Assembly: GCF_001423765.1 (NCBI RefSeq)
Contig: NZ_LMPG01000011.1
Span: 186,001-250,000 of the forward strand
From: Sphingomonas sp. Leaf343
GTDB taxonomy: Bacteria; Pseudomonadota; Alphaproteobacteria; Sphingomonadales; Sphingomonadaceae
DNA length: 64,000 nucleotides
Direction: 5' to 3'
A program made the translations under genes and the position numbers. The notes beneath the pieces are model-generated. The model searched no databases. It was not told the origin of the DNA and worked only from the letters and a program-made list of their open reading frames with translations. Below are positions 30,815 to 40,498 of the stretch, piece after piece; position 1 is the first letter of the stretch, and the number at the start of each line of letters is the position of its first letter.

Positions 30815-31339
30815 ATGAGCGACGAGAACCGGAATACGGGGGCCCGGATCGCGAGAGGCGCGCTGGCCGGACTGGTCGGCGGCATCGTCGCATCGCTGGC
30901 AATGGATGGATTGCAGGCCATCCTTGCCAGATTGTCCGACGCCGACAGCGGCGGGGACAGCGACAGCGACGCAGAACCTACGACGAACAAGGCGGCGGAC
31001 GGGCTCGCGAGGCTGGTCACGGGCGACGAGGTCGCGGACGCGAACAAGCCGCTGGCCGGGCAGGCGATGCACTATGGCCTGGGGGCTGTTCTCGGCGTCG
31101 CTTACGGCATCGCGGCGGCGTTCGAGCCGCGCGTCACGACGGCGTCTGGCACGCTGTTCGGGCTGACCACCGCGACCGTGCTGGACGAGGGCGCGGTGCC
31201 CGCGCTGGGACTGGCGGATGCGCCGTGGAAGACGCCGGCGTCCGGCCACCTCTATTCGCTGGCGTCGCATCTGGTGTTCGGCGGGGTGACAGAGCTGGTC
31301 CGCGCGCAGGTCGACGCCACGCTCGCGCCAGCGGACTGA
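30815..31339 (+). CDS. DUF1440 family membrane protein
   Basis: 174-aa small membrane protein of the DUF1440 family, related to YagU-type inner-membrane proteins. The hydrophobic stretch ARGALAGLVGGIVASLAMDGLQ near the N-terminus is followed by an acidic Ser/Asp-rich insert (about 43-55), AMHYGLGAVLGVAYGIAAAFEP, and a third hydrophobic segment ending SLASHLVFGGVTELVR. GGAG lies about 7 nt before the ATG. Function unknown; YagU has been tied to acid resistance in E. coli, which does not transfer automatically. Confidence 0.75.
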   Translation: MSDENRNTGARIARGALAGLVGGIVASLAMDGLQAILARLSDADSGGDSDSDAEPTTNKAADGLARLVTGDEVADANKPLAGQAMHYGLGAVLGVAYGIAAAFEPRVTTASGTLFGLTTATVLDEGAVPALGLADAPWKTPASGHLYSLASHLVFGGVTELVRAQVDATLAPAD

Positions 31340-31443
31340 CCGCCGCCGACACGGCTGGCGCGGACCCCGGGGGCATGCAACGACGTTCACGGCGAGTTCA
31401 ATGCGCGGCAGGCAAGACATCGCGCATCCTCGGGAGATCGTCG

Positions 31444-32046
31444 TTGAAGTCCTTTATCGCCGCCGCCCTGCTCGTCCCGGCCATCGCTGCTCCGGCCGCC
31501 GCACAGGGGAACGACCTTGCGAGCGTGCAACGCTATCTGAAGGCGATCACGACGATGACCGCCGATTTCAGCCAGACCGATCGCAACGGTCAGGTGCTGA
31601 CCGGCACGCTGACGTGGAAGCAGCCGGGCAATATCCGGTTCCAGTACCAAAAGGGCGTGCCGACGCTGATCGTCGCCGAAGGCGGCGCGCTGACGTTCAT
31701 CGATTATTCGGTGAAGCAGGTGCAACGCTGGCCGATCCGCAATTCGCCGCTGGGCGTGCTGCTCGATCCAAACCGCGACCTGTCGCAATTTGCGAAAGTC
31801 GTGCCCGGCGATCCGCGGCTGGTATCGGTCGAGGCGCGCGATCCCAAGCATCCCGAATATGGCCGCATCACGCTGGTGCTGGCGCGCGATGCCGCCGCGC
31901 CGGCGGGCATGACGTTGCAGGGCTGGGTGGCGCTCGACAGCCAGAACAATCGCACGACCGTCCGGCTGTCGAACCAGCGTTATGGCGCACCGGTGGCGAG
32001 CAACGCCTTCCGTTGGACCGATCCGCGGCCGACGACGCGGCGGTAA
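31444..32046 (+). CDS. lolA: LolA-like outer-membrane lipoprotein carrier
   Basis: Periplasmic carrier that ferries lipoproteins from LolCDE to the outer membrane. 200 aa from a TTG start with a GGGAG ribosome site 4 nt upstream; no ATG gives a sensible signal peptide. Signal peptide about 1-20 (SFIAAALLVPAIAAPAAAQ). The mature part shows YLKAITTMTADFSQTDRNGQ, GTLTWKQPGNIRFQY, and the C-terminal half-barrel strands of LolA. It follows the DUF1440 gene by 104 bp. Confidence 0.92.
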   Translation: MKSFIAAALLVPAIAAPAAAQGNDLASVQRYLKAITTMTADFSQTDRNGQVLTGTLTWKQPGNIRFQYQKGVPTLIVAEGGALTFIDYSVKQVQRWPIRNSPLGVLLDPNRDLSQFAKVVPGDPRLVSVEARDPKHPEYGRITLVLARDAAAPAGMTLQGWVALDSQNNRTTVRLSNQRYGAPVASNAFRWTDPRPTTRR

Positions 32047-32347
32047 CGTCTTCACGATCGGATATCCCGCTTCGCGGGTGATGGATTTTCGAAGCTATAT
32101 GCCCCCGCGAAACGCAGGGTTTCCCGATCAAGTCGTTTTTTACAAAGCCATTCATCCAATCGACAGGTTGCCGGGGCTAAAGCCGATTTGCGGATGTGGG
32201 GCGTCCGGGATTTCCCCCTGTTGCCTGGATCGAACCTCCATTCGCCTGCGTGACGAACGCTGAGTCGGCCCTCGTTCCATGCCCCCGGAACGGGGGCCTT
32301 TCTCATCCGGTTGCGAACGACCTGACATTGGACGGCGCGGCTTGGCC
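32047..32347. other. Intergenic region between lolA and xthA with two hairpins
   Basis: 301 bp with no credible protein gene. A small hairpin CCCGC-TTC-GCGGG (32066-32078) lies 20 bp past lolA, followed by ATTTTC. A T6 run occurs near 32135. A stronger hairpin with trailing T-rich sequence lies at 32281-32302. The stretch between, about 32140-32300, could be a short independent transcript, but I recognise no known RNA family. Confidence 0.45.
32281..32302 (+). terminator. Intrinsic terminator-like hairpin upstream of xthA
   Basis: GCCCCCG and CGGGGGC pair perfectly around a GAA loop and are followed by CTTTC on the plus strand. It would stop transcripts coming from lolA or from an RNA encoded in the gap. 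The xthA start is 46 bp further on. Confidence 0.6.
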
Positions 32348-33181
32348 ATGACGCGCCGAACATCGACGCGCCCCGCAAAACCCGCTACCCGCGCGCCCGT
32401 GAAGATCGTCTCCTGGAACATCAATTCGGTGCGGTTCCGCATCGCCATCGTCGAGCATTTCCTGCGCGAGCAGGCACCCGACATCCTGTGTCTTCAGGAG
32501 ACGAAGGTGGTCGACGACGACTTCCCGTTCGAGATGTTCCGCTCGCTCGGCTACGACCATATCGTCATCCACGGCCAGCGCATGCACCACGGCGTCGCGA
32601 TCCTCAGCCGCGTGCCGATCGCGCTGGACGACCGGTTCGACTGGCAGGCCAATCGCGAGGCGCGGCATGTCGGCGTCGCCCTGCCGAACGGCGTGCGGCT
32701 GGAGAATGTCTATGTCCCCGCCGGCGGCGACGTGCCCGATCGCGAGGTGAATCCAAAATTCGGCCAGAAGCTCGATTTCGTGGAGCGGATGACGCGCTGG
32801 TCGGAGGAGTTGTCCGGCCCGACGATCCTGGTCGGCGATTTCAACATCGCACCACTGCCCGAGGACGTGTGGAGCCACAAACAGCTGCTCGACGTGGTCA
32901 GCCACACGCCGATCGAGGTCGAGGCGCTCGCCCGGTTGCAGGCGGCGGGCGACTGGGTCGACCTCGGCCGGCACTTCCACCCGGCCCCCCGGCGGCTGCA
33001 CACCTGGTGGAGCTACCGCGCGAAGGATTGGGCGGCGTCGGATCGCGGCCGGCGGCTCGACCATATGTGGGCGACGCAGGACGTGGCGGCGCAGGCGGTG
33101 GCGCACACCGTGTTCGAGGACTGCCGCGGCTGGCTGAAGCCGTCCGATCATGTCCCGATCATGACCGAGTTCGCGTGGTGA
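32348..33181 (+). CDS. xthA: Exodeoxyribonuclease III
   Basis: AP endonuclease and 3'-5' exonuclease of base-excision repair. 277 aa from the ATG at 32348. A GTG at 32399 would start at VKIVSWNINSVR, the classical XthA N-terminus, so the first 17 residues (basic, TRRTSTRPAKPATRAP) may be an extension or untranslated. Active-site motifs are present: ILCLQETK (metal-binding Glu), GDFNIAP (Asp/Asn), RLDHMW and the catalytic SDHVPI. The stop overlaps the GTG of ribA as GTGA. Confidence 0.95.
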   Translation: MTRRTSTRPAKPATRAPVKIVSWNINSVRFRIAIVEHFLREQAPDILCLQETKVVDDDFPFEMFRSLGYDHIVIHGQRMHHGVAILSRVPIALDDRFDWQANREARHVGVALPNGVRLENVYVPAGGDVPDREVNPKFGQKLDFVERMTRWSEELSGPTILVGDFNIAPLPEDVWSHKQLLDVVSHTPIEVEALARLQAAGDWVDLGRHFHPAPRRLHTWWSYRAKDWAASDRGRRLDHMWATQDVAAQAVAHTVFEDCRGWLKPSDHVPIMTEFAW

Positions 33182-34236
33182 GGGAGGCGCGGGACGTCGC
33201 GCGCGCGATCGACGCGATGCGGCGCGGCTGGCCGATTGCGATCGATGCGCCGGGCGAGGGTCCGCTCACGCTGCTGGCGGTGGAAAGTGCCGATCCGGTG
33301 CGGCTGGCGGCATTCGCGCCGGGTGGCGGCCCGGCACTGATCACCAGCGGGCGGGCGGAGACGCTGAAGCTGACCAACCAGCTCGCCGCCGCCGATCCGG
33401 ATTTCCCGGTGGTGGTGGAGCATGCGCCGTGGCTCGATTTCGATGCGGCGGTCGCGCTCGCCGACCCGCAGCTCGATCTCGCGACGCCGCTGAAGGGGCC
33501 GTTCCGAACGACCGACGTCGTCCGGCCGGTCGCCGCGCTCGCGGCGCTGCGACTGGCGCGGATCGCAGGATTGCTCCCGGCCTTCTTCATCAACGGGGTC
33601 GAGCCGGAGGTGACGATCGCCGCCGCCGCGATCGACGCCTACACCGCGCCGGCCACGCTCCGGATCGCGACGCGGGCGCGGCTGCCCGTCGACGGCGCGG
33701 AGGATGCGGAGATCGTCGCGTTCCGCGCCCCCGATTCGGGGGACGAGCATGTCGCGCTGATCGTCGGTCAGCCGGACGGGACGCCGCCGCTGGTACGGCT
33801 GCACAGCGAGTGCCTGACCGGGGACGTGCTCGGCAGCCTGAAATGCGATTGCGGGCCGCAGCTTCATGCCGCGATCCGCGCGATCGCCGCGAACGGCTGG
33901 GGCATCCTGCTTTATCTTCGGCAGGAGGGCCGCGGGATCGGGCTGGTCAACAAGCTGCGCGCGTACCGGTTGCAGGATCAGGGTTTCGATACGGTCGATG
34001 CGAATACGCGGCTGGGCTTCGCGGTCGATGCGCGCGATTTCGGCGTGGCGGCGCGGATGCTGGACCTGATCGGCCAGCGCGCGGTGCGTCTGTTGACCAA
34101 CAACCCCGCCAAGGTCGCGGGGCTGGAGGCGGCGGGCACGCGCGTGGTGGAGCGGGTGCCGCATCATCTGCCGCCGAACCCGCACAACGAGCGGTATCTG
34201 GCGACCAAGCGCGACCGGACGGGTCACGAATTCTAG
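33178..34236 (+). CDS. ribA: GTP cyclohydrolase II with N-terminal extension
   Basis: First committed step of riboflavin synthesis, opening GTP with loss of formate and pyrophosphate. 352 aa from a GTG overlapping the xthA stop. The catalytic domain occupies about 175-350, with HSECLTGDVLGSLKCDCG carrying the zinc cysteines C212, C223 and C225, then YLRQEGRGIGLVNKL and the C-terminal TNNPAKVAGL. The N-terminal 170 residues resemble a decayed partner domain (DHBP synthase-like) without recognisable active-site acids; this layout is found in other alphaproteobacteria. So it is likely a monofunctional enzyme despite its length. Confidence 0.92.
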   Translation: MREARDVARAIDAMRRGWPIAIDAPGEGPLTLLAVESADPVRLAAFAPGGGPALITSGRAETLKLTNQLAAADPDFPVVVEHAPWLDFDAAVALADPQLDLATPLKGPFRTTDVVRPVAALAALRLARIAGLLPAFFINGVEPEVTIAAAAIDAYTAPATLRIATRARLPVDGAEDAEIVAFRAPDSGDEHVALIVGQPDGTPPLVRLHSECLTGDVLGSLKCDCGPQLHAAIRAIAANGWGILLYLRQEGRGIGLVNKLRAYRLQDQGFDTVDANTRLGFAVDARDFGVAARMLDLIGQRAVRLLTNNPAKVAGLEAAGTRVVERVPHHLPPNPHNERYLATKRDRTGHEF

Positions 34237-34239
34237 GCG

Positions 34240-34902
34240 CTATTCCAGCATCCGCGCCACCGCATCGAAATCCGCCGCAACGACATCGGCGCCCAGCGCC
34301 AGCACGCGTTCGGCGTGGTCGGCGGGACAGTGCAGCCCCGCGCACAGGCCGATCACGAACGCCCCGGTCTTCGCCGCGCCCGTCACGCCGACCGGGGAAT
34401 CCTCGATGATCGCGCATCGCCCGATCGGCACGCTCAGCCGATCCGCGCCGTAGAGATACAGGTCCGGCTCCGGCTTGCCACGCGCGACATGTTCGCGACC
34501 CGAATAGATGTGATCCCCGAACGCGTCGCGCAGGCCGAGATGACGCAGATGCGTGTCGATCCAGCGCGTCGAACTGGACGACACCACCGCGCGCGGCAAG
34601 TCCTTCGGGAGCGACCGCACGAACGCCACGGCACCCGCGACCGCATCGATCCCCTCCGCCAGCACGCGGGCATTCTCCACCTCGCGATCGGCGTGGAACG
34701 CGTCCGGCAGCGGCTTGCCGATCCACTTCTCCACCGCCGCGATGAAGTCGGTCCCCGACAGGCCCATGAAATGCGTCATCGAATGCTCGGGCGTCGTCGG
34801 ATAGCCCGCCGCCGTCAGCCACTCCGCAAGCTGCCGGTTGCCCGACGCTTCGCTTTCCAGCAGCACGCCGTCGAAGTCGAACAACAGGGCGTCGTACCTC
34901 AT
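34240..34902 (-). CDS. HAD-superfamily phosphatase (subfamily IA)
   Basis: 220-aa haloacid-dehalogenase hydrolase of the phosphoglycolate/beta-phosphoglucomutase type. Motif I LFDFDGVLLESE (nucleophile Asp8, acid Asp10), motif II VVSSSS, motif III lysine in GKPEPDLYL, and motif IV IIEDSPVG are all intact; the cap domain lies between motifs I and II. The substrate is not predictable. The ATG overlaps the yggS stop (ATGA). It is convergent with ribA, 3 bp apart. Confidence 0.9.
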   Translation of the reverse strand: MRYDALLFDFDGVLLESEASGNRQLAEWLTAAGYPTTPEHSMTHFMGLSGTDFIAAVEKWIGKPLPDAFHADREVENARVLAEGIDAVAGAVAFVRSLPKDLPRAVVSSSSTRWIDTHLRHLGLRDAFGDHIYSGREHVARGKPEPDLYLYGADRLSVPIGRCAIIEDSPVGVTGAAKTGAFVIGLCAGLHCPADHAERVLALGADVVAADFDAVARMLE

Positions 34903-35555
34903 GCGCGCGCTCCGAACAGCGCAGTACCGACACGGACATGCGTCGCGCCGAGCATGACCGCCGTTTCCAGATCGTTGGACATCCCCATGCTCAATCCCCC
35001 GAGGCCGTGATCGCGCGCCAGTTTGGCGAGCAGCGCGAAATAGGGCGCAGGTTCGAGGTCGGCGGGCGGCACCGCCATCAACCCGGCGATCGTCAGTTCG
35101 GCAGCCCGCGCACGCTCCAGCAACGCCGGCAGATCGGCCACCCCGCAGCCACCCTTTTGCGGCTCATCACCGATATTGACCTGCACGAAGCAGGCGGGAT
35201 GCTTGCCGGCGTTCGCGCACGCTGCCCCCAGCGCATCGACCAGCGACGGACGATCGACGGAATGGATCGCGTCGAACAGCGCCACCGCGTCCGCCGCCTT
35301 GTTCGACTGAAGCTGTCCGACGAGGTGCAGTTCGACACCGGAATACCGCTCTCGCAGCGCCGGCCATTTACCCTGCGCCTCCTGCACGCGGTTCTCGCCG
35401 AAGACGCGCTGGCCGGCGGCGAGCAGCGGTTCGATCTCCTCCGCCGTCCGCGTCTTGGACACGGCGATCAGCGTCGCGGCGTCCTGACGATGTGCAAGGC
35501 GCGCGGCCGCGTCGATCCGGGCGCGTACCGCCGCGAGGGGGTCCTGTTCGGTCAT
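34899..35555 (-). CDS. yggS: YggS/PLPBP family pyridoxal-phosphate homeostasis protein
   Basis: 218-aa PLP-binding TIM-barrel protein controlling free PLP and amino-acid/keto-acid balance. The cofactor lysine lies in TLIAVSKTRTAEEI; other family motifs are FGENRVQEAQGKWPALRE, HLVGQLQSNKAADAV, VNIGDEPQKGGC and GLSMGMSNDLETAVMLGATHVRVGT. It overlaps the downstream HAD gene by 4 nt and is divergent from the ThiE-like gene, with 22 bp between start codons, so the promoters must overlap. Confidence 0.95.
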   Translation of the reverse strand: MTEQDPLAAVRARIDAAARLAHRQDAATLIAVSKTRTAEEIEPLLAAGQRVFGENRVQEAQGKWPALRERYSGVELHLVGQLQSNKAADAVALFDAIHSVDRPSLVDALGAACANAGKHPACFVQVNIGDEPQKGGCGVADLPALLERARAAELTIAGLMAVPPADLEPAPYFALLAKLARDHGLGGLSMGMSNDLETAVMLGATHVRVGTALFGARA

Positions 35556-35577
35556 GCGGGGCGCTATAGGGGCGGCG

Positions 35578-36093
35578 ATGCGCAGCCGATACCCCGCCAT
35601 TCCGCCGATCCGCTGGCTGATGACCGACGAGCGGCTGGGCGACGGCCTGTGGCGGGCGTTGCGACGCTTGCCGCCGGGGAGTGGAGTGGTGTTCCGGCAC
35701 CATGGCATGCCGGTGGCGGCGCGGCGGGCGTTGTTCGCGCAGGTGCGGCGCGTCACACGGGCGCGGCGGCTGATGCTGATCGTGGCGGGGTCAAAGATGG
35801 CGGGGGCGCTGCGACACGGGCGAGCCGCCGGAGCCTATAGCTGGCCGGTCCATGATCGGACGGAGGCGCTGGCGGCGCGGCGGGCGGGAGCGAAGATGGT
35901 CATGGTGTCGCCGGTGTTTCCGACGCGCTCGCATCCGGGGGCCGGGGCACTCGGACCGGCGGGTGCGGCGCGGATCGGCCGGCTGGCGGATGCTCCCGTC
36001 ATCGCACTGGGCGGCATGACGGAACGGCGGTGGCGACGAATTGCACGATTGGGTTTCGCGGGCTGGGCGGCCATCGATGCCTGGGCAGGCTGA
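35578..36093 (+). CDS. Thiamine-phosphate synthase-like (ThiE/TenI fold) protein
   Basis: 171-aa TIM-barrel protein resembling ThiE/TenI. GSKMAGALRHGRAAG, a strand VMVSPVFPTRSHPGAGALG (ThiE phosphate-site region) and APVIALGGM support the fold. It is about 40 residues shorter than E. coli ThiE, and the pyrophosphate-site N-terminus is altered (RWLMTDERLGDGL), so synthase activity is uncertain; a TenI-like or other role is possible. AGGGG lies just before the ATG. Very Arg/Ala-rich compared with its neighbours. Confidence 0.75.
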   Translation: MRSRYPAIPPIRWLMTDERLGDGLWRALRRLPPGSGVVFRHHGMPVAARRALFAQVRRVTRARRLMLIVAGSKMAGALRHGRAAGAYSWPVHDRTEALAARRAGAKMVMVSPVFPTRSHPGAGALGPAGAARIGRLADAPVIALGGMTERRWRRIARLGFAGWAAIDAWAG

Positions 36094-36132
36094 TTACGAG
36101 CCGCCCGTTAGCAAAACCCGCAGCAGCCGACG

Positions 36133-36828
36133 TCAGAACCGGAACGCGGTACCCAGATAGACGGCCTGACTGTCGCGCCGATCGTCCAGTCGCGCCAGCC
36201 GCTCGCGATCCGAACGATAACGGACGCCCGCCGTCACATCCAGATTGTGCGTCAGCGAATAGGACCCGCCCAGATCCACAGAATAGCTCTGCGGATCCGC
36301 GATCGCTTTCGGCGTGCCGGCGATGGGGCGATCGGCCGCCGCACGGACCTGCGTGCTCCAGCGATTGGCCGTGTAGCTGAGCGCCACGTCCGCACCCTCG
36401 CGCCCGCCAGGCTGGGTCGCGAGGTCGACGCGGGTCACGTCGCCGGCGATCGCGAACCGCTTCCACCCGACCGCGGCGCCCAGATTATAGGCGATCGGCG
36501 CGATCCCGGTGCGCGGCTCGGCGGCAACGCGCGTGGCGGCGTTCGTGTCGACGTTGCTGCGGGCGCGGACCGCGACCGTCACGGCGCGGCTGTCGCGACG
36601 CGTTTCGGCCGGCGTGAAAGGCAGGCCGTTACCGGTACCAAGACCACTTCGCGCAAACAGCGCGGCGAGCCGCGGATCGCCCGCCGCGGGCGTGAAACCA
36701 CCCAGCGTCCGAGCAGGAGCGCGCTTGAGCGTGCGGGCGCTATGCTGATCGGCGGTCCGGAGGGCACCGACCGCAGGCGCGACGAGGGCGGCGGTGGCGA
36801 CAAGCGCCCCGGCCACAACCCCTATCAT
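36133..36828 (-). CDS. Putative outer-membrane beta-barrel protein
   Basis: 231 aa from the ATG at 36828, which gives a clean signal peptide (MIGVVAGALVATAALVAPAVGA); longer in-frame starts at 36888 and 36909 are possible. A low-complexity Ala/Arg linker leads into alternating-hydrophobicity strands such as NLGAAVGWKRFAIAGDVTRVDL, VALSYTANRWSTQVRAAA, YSVDLGGSYSLTHNLDVTAGV, ending in aromatic FRF as outer-membrane barrels do. No family is recognised with certainty; it resembles small porin-like proteins of sphingomonads. It stands alone between the ThiE-like and DUF3576 genes. Confidence 0.65.
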   Translation of the reverse strand: MIGVVAGALVATAALVAPAVGALRTADQHSARTLKRAPARTLGGFTPAAGDPRLAALFARSGLGTGNGLPFTPAETRRDSRAVTVAVRARSNVDTNAATRVAAEPRTGIAPIAYNLGAAVGWKRFAIAGDVTRVDLATQPGGREGADVALSYTANRWSTQVRAAADRPIAGTPKAIADPQSYSVDLGGSYSLTHNLDVTAGVRYRSDRERLARLDDRRDSQAVYLGTAFRF

Positions 36829-37051
36829 TGCGCGATGCGCAGCCACCCCGAATCCTCCGACTAATCCCCTCGAAACTTCGCCTAGCATGATTCGATCCGG
36901 GCCAGCCATCGCCTGACGGCTGACGGTACGGAAATTGCGCGTGTGTTGCACCAAACGCACACTTCTGCCTCGGCACGAGCGTAACTTGCGGGCGCGCACG
37001 CGGCTCTATAGAGGCGGAGACGCCCTTTTCCGTCTTAGGACACCCATCCGC

Positions 37052-37489
37052 ATGATCCGCCGCACCGCCCGTCTGGGCATCATCGCCGTCCTGTCGCTCG
37101 CGACCCTGTCCGCCTGCGCCAGCAACGATCGGCCCAAGGGCGATCTGGCCGCATCGAAGATCACGACGATCGGCGTGAACAGCTATCTGTGGCGCGCAAG
37201 CCTCGACACGCTGTCGTTCATGCCACTGCTCCAGACCGACTCCAACGGCGGCGTCATCGTCACCGACTGGTACGTCAATCCGCAAATCCCGACGGAGCGG
37301 ATGAAGGTGACGGTGTCGATCCTCGATCAGGACCTGCGCGCCGATGCGGTGCGCGTCGCGGCGCTGCGCGAGATCAACCGTCAGGGTCAGTGGGTGTCCG
37401 CACCCGTTCAGGCCGCGACCACGCAGAAGCTGGAGGATCTGATCCTCACCCGCGCCCGCGATCTGCGCCGCGCCTCCATCGCCGGCTGA
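37052..37489 (+). CDS. DUF3576 lipoprotein
   Basis: 145-aa predicted lipoprotein: signal peptide with lipobox LATLSAC-A (Cys at about residue 22) then a DUF3576 domain with [20 protein letters not shown] and [23 protein letters not shown], the family hallmark. In alphaproteobacteria it regularly precedes leuS and lptE, and LptE is itself an outer-membrane lipoprotein, so a role in envelope assembly is plausible but unproven. It ends 10 bp before leuS. Confidence 0.88.
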   Translation: MIRRTARLGIIAVLSLATLSACASNDRPKGDLAASKITTIGVNSYLWRASLDTLSFMPLLQTDSNGGVIVTDWYVNPQIPTERMKVTVSILDQDLRADAVRVAALREINRQGQWVSAPVQAATTQKLEDLILTRARDLRRASIAG

Positions 37490-37499
37490 GGCAGCATCC

Positions 37500-40004
37500 A
37501 TGACGTCGCGGTTCAACGCGCTGAAGGCCGACGCCCACTGGCAGGCCGTGTGGGACGAGCGTCGTACCTTCGCCGCCGATGCCGCGTCCGACAAGCCGCG
37601 CGCCTATGTCCTTGAGATGTTCCCCTATCCATCGGGGAAAATCCATATGGGCCACGTCCGCAACTATACGATGGGCGACGTGCTGGCGCGTTATCGGCGG
37701 ATGACGGGGCACGAGGTCCTGCACCCGATGGGGTGGGACGCGTTCGGGATGCCGGCGGAGAACGCTGCGATGGAAAAGGGCGTGCATCCGGGCCACTGGA
37801 CGCGCCAGAATATCGCGACGATGAAGGCGCAGTTGAAGCGGCTGGGCTTCGCGCTCGACTGGACGCGCGAACTGGCGACGTGCGAGCCCGATTATTACGG
37901 CCACGAACAGGCGCTGTTCCTCGATCTGTTCGCGGGCGGGCTGGTGTACCGCAAGGAATCGTCGGTCAACTGGGACCCGGTCGACATGACCGTGCTCGCC
38001 AACGAACAGGTGATCGACGGCCGTGGCTGGCGATCGGGCGCGGTCGTGGAGAAGCGCAAGCTGAACCAGTGGTTCCTGAAGATCACCGACTTTGCCGACG
38101 AACTGCTCGACGGCCTCGCCGACCTGAAGGACTGGCCCGACAAGGTCCGGCTGATGCAGGAGAACTGGATCGGCCGCAGCAAGGGGCTGACGTTCCGGTT
38201 CGATCCCTTGGTGCCCCTGAAGCAGCCGATCGAGGTCTACTCGACGCGTCCTGATACGATCTTCGGCGCCAGCTTCGTCGCCATCGCCGCCGATCACCCG
38301 ATCGCGCGCGAGGTCGCCGCGCGCGATCCGGAGGCGGCCGCCTTCATCGAGCGCTGCAAGGCGGGCGGCACCACCGCCGCCGAACTGGACACGCAGGAGA
38401 AGCTGGGCTTCGATACCGGCTACGAAGTGTTGCATCCGTTCGATGCGGCGTGGACGCTGCCCGTCTACATCGCGAACTTCGTGCTGATGGAATATGGCAC
38501 GGGCGCGGTGATGGGTGTGCCCGCGCACGACCAGCGCGACCTCGATTTCGCGCGCAAATACGGGCTGGACGTCACGCGCGTCGTCGCCGAGGGCGACATG
38601 GTCGCGGCGACGTTCGCGGGCGACACCGCCTATACCGGCCCCGGCGCGATCGTGAATTCCCGCTTCCTCGACGGCATGGACGTGGAGCAGGCCAAGGCCG
38701 CCGTGATCGCCCGCGCCGAGGGTGAAGGCTGGGGCAAGGGCTCCACCGTGTTCCGCCTGCGCGACTGGGGCGTGTCGCGCCAGCGTTACTGGGGCACGCC
38801 GATTCCGATCATCCACTGCGATGCCTGTGGTGCGGTGCCGGTGCCCCAGGACCAGCTACCGGTCGTGCTGCCGGACGACGTGTCGTTCGCCATCCCCGGC
38901 AACCCGCTCGATCGTCATCCGACGTGGAAATACGTCCCCTGCCCGTCCTGTGGCGGCGAAGCGTTGCGCGAAACGGACACGCTCGACACCTTCGTAGACT
39001 CCTCGTGGTATTTCATCCGCTTCGCCAGCCAGCCCAGCGACCGGCCCTTCGATCGCGCCGAGGCGGAAAAATGGCTGCCCGTCGCCCAGTATATCGGCGG
39101 CGTCGAGCATGCGATCCTGCATCTGCTCTACGCACGCTTCTGGACGCGCGCGCTGAAGCATATCGGCCAGCTCGACATCGCCGAACCGTTCGCCGGGCTG
39201 TTCACGCAGGGGATGGTCACGCACGAGACGTACAAGTCCGCGGAGGGCCTGTGGCTCGGCCCCGACGATGTCGAGGGCGGCATCGAGGTCGCGACGGGTC
39301 AGCCGGTAACGGTCGGACGCGTCGAGAAGATGTCCAAATCCAAGAAGAATACGATCGATCCCGAGCCGATCGTCGATCAATATGGTGCGGATGCCGTGCG
39401 CTGGTTCATGCTGTCCGATTCCCCCCCGGAGCGCGACCTGCCCTGGTCGGAAGCCGGTATCGACGGCGCTTGGCGCTTCGTGCAGCGGCTGTGGCGGCTG
39501 GTCGGTAGCGAGGACGACGCTGGTCACAGCGAGGACATCGCCCTGCGCAAGCTGTCGCATCGCACGACCGCCGGCGTTGCCGACGCGATCGAGGGGTTGC
39601 AGTTCAACAAAGCGGTCGCGCTGCTCTACACGCTCGCCAATGCCGTCGAGAAAGCAGCCCCCTCCCCCGACCGGCGGGATGCCGTGGCGACATTGCTGCG
39701 CCTTGCCTCTCCGATGGTCCCGCATCTGGCGGAGGAAGCCTGGGCCGCAGGTGGACAGGCCGGACTGATCGCGGATGCGCCATGGCCCATGGTCGATCCG
39801 GCAATGCTGGTCGATGACGAGGTGACGATCGCGATCCAGGTCAACGGCAAGCTGCGCGACACGCTGGTGTTCGCCAAGGGTGCCCCGCGCGAAGACGTCG
39901 AGGCGGCCGCACTCGCCAGCGACAAGATCGCGCGGACGCTCGACGGCAAGCCGCCCCGCAAGGTCATCGTCGTGCCCGATCGTCTCGTGAACATCGTCGC
40001 ATGA
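37500..40004 (+). CDS. leuS: Leucyl-tRNA synthetase
   Basis: Class I aminoacyl-tRNA synthetase charging tRNA-Leu. 834 aa. The HIGH signature is HMGH (49-52, in [18 protein letters not shown]), the CP1 editing domain spans about 225-425 ([15 protein letters not shown]), and KMSKS is at 610-614. An anticodon-binding helical domain and the small C-terminal domain ([19 protein letters not shown]) follow. Its stop overlaps the lptE ATG by 4 nt. Confidence 0.98.
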   Translation: MTSRFNALKADAHWQAVWDERRTFAADAASDKPRAYVLEMFPYPSGKIHMGHVRNYTMGDVLARYRRMTGHEVLHPMGWDAFGMPAENAAMEKGVHPGHWTRQNIATMKAQLKRLGFALDWTRELATCEPDYYGHEQALFLDLFAGGLVYRKESSVNWDPVDMTVLANEQVIDGRGWRSGAVVEKRKLNQWFLKITDFADELLDGLADLKDWPDKVRLMQENWIGRSKGLTFRFDPLVPLKQPIEVYSTRPDTIFGASFVAIAADHPIAREVAARDPEAAAFIERCKAGGTTAAELDTQEKLGFDTGYEVLHPFDAAWTLPVYIANFVLMEYGTGAVMGVPAHDQRDLDFARKYGLDVTRVVAEGDMVAATFAGDTAYTGPGAIVNSRFLDGMDVEQAKAAVIARAEGEGWGKGSTVFRLRDWGVSRQRYWGTPIPIIHCDACGAVPVPQDQLPVVLPDDVSFAIPGNPLDRHPTWKYVPCPSCGGEALRETDTLDTFVDSSWYFIRFASQPSDRPFDRAEAEKWLPVAQYIGGVEHAILHLLYARFWTRALKHIGQLDIAEPFAGLFTQGMVTHETYKSAEGLWLGPDDVEGGIEVATGQPVTVGRVEKMSKSKKNTIDPEPIVDQYGADAVRWFMLSDSPPERDLPWSEAGIDGAWRFVQRLWRLVGSEDDAGHSEDIALRKLSHRTTAGVADAIEGLQFNKAVALLYTLANAVEKAAPSPDRRDAVATLLRLASPMVPHLAEEAWAAGGQAGLIADAPWPMVDPAMLVDDEVTIAIQVNGKLRDTLVFAKGAPREDVEAAALASDKIARTLDGKPPRKVIVVPDRLVNIVA

Positions 40005-40498
40005 GAGCCGTTGCGCTCCTGTTGCTCGGAACCGTGGCGCTGTCGGGCTGCGGCTTGCGACCGCTCTATGCCGGTGGCGGCGGCGGCGCGGTGGCCAACA
40101 CGCTGGCCCATGTCGAGGTCGCGGCGATCGAGGGCAAGGCCGGCTGGCTGATGGCGAACGCGCTGCGGGACCGGCTGGGCAATCGTGGCGGCGCGGCGAC
40201 CTACCGGCTAGACATCCGGCTGGACGACCGAATCAGCGGGCTTGGCTTGCGCAGCGACGACAGCGTCACGCGCGAACGCCGGGCTTTGCGCGCGCGATAC
40301 CAGCTCGTGAACGTGGCGGATGGATCGGTGCTGCTGGATGCTACCGCCGGATCGGATGCCGGTATCGATGTCGTCCAGTCCGAATATGCGACGATTGCAG
40401 CGGAGAACACGGCGCTCGAACGTCTGTCCGGCATCGTTGCGGATCAGATCGTGTCTCGGCTGGCGCTGTACGCGCAGCGGCGTCCCGCGACGCCGTGA
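40001..40498 (+). CDS. lptE: LPS assembly lipoprotein LptE
   Basis: Plug-type lipoprotein partner of LptD in the outer membrane, required for lipopolysaccharide insertion. 165 aa. Lipobox [12 protein letters not shown] (Cys about residue 17) with the typical GLRPLYAGG after the cysteine. The remainder ([34 protein letters not shown], then a [19 protein letters not shown] stretch) matches alphaproteobacterial LptE. Its TGA overlaps the GTG of holA. Confidence 0.92.
   Translation: MRAVALLLLGTVALSGCGLRPLYAGGGGGAVANTLAHVEVAAIEGKAGWLMANALRDRLGNRGGAATYRLDIRLDDRISGLGLRSDDSVTRERRALRARYQLVNVADGSVLLDATAGSDAGIDVVQSEYATIAAENTALERLSGIVADQIVSRLALYAQRRPATP

Noticed and set aside
32140..32300. 6S RNA or SRP RNA in the lolA-xthA gap
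   Set aside because: Neither the central-bubble layout of 6S nor the conserved SRP tetraloop region could be recognised.
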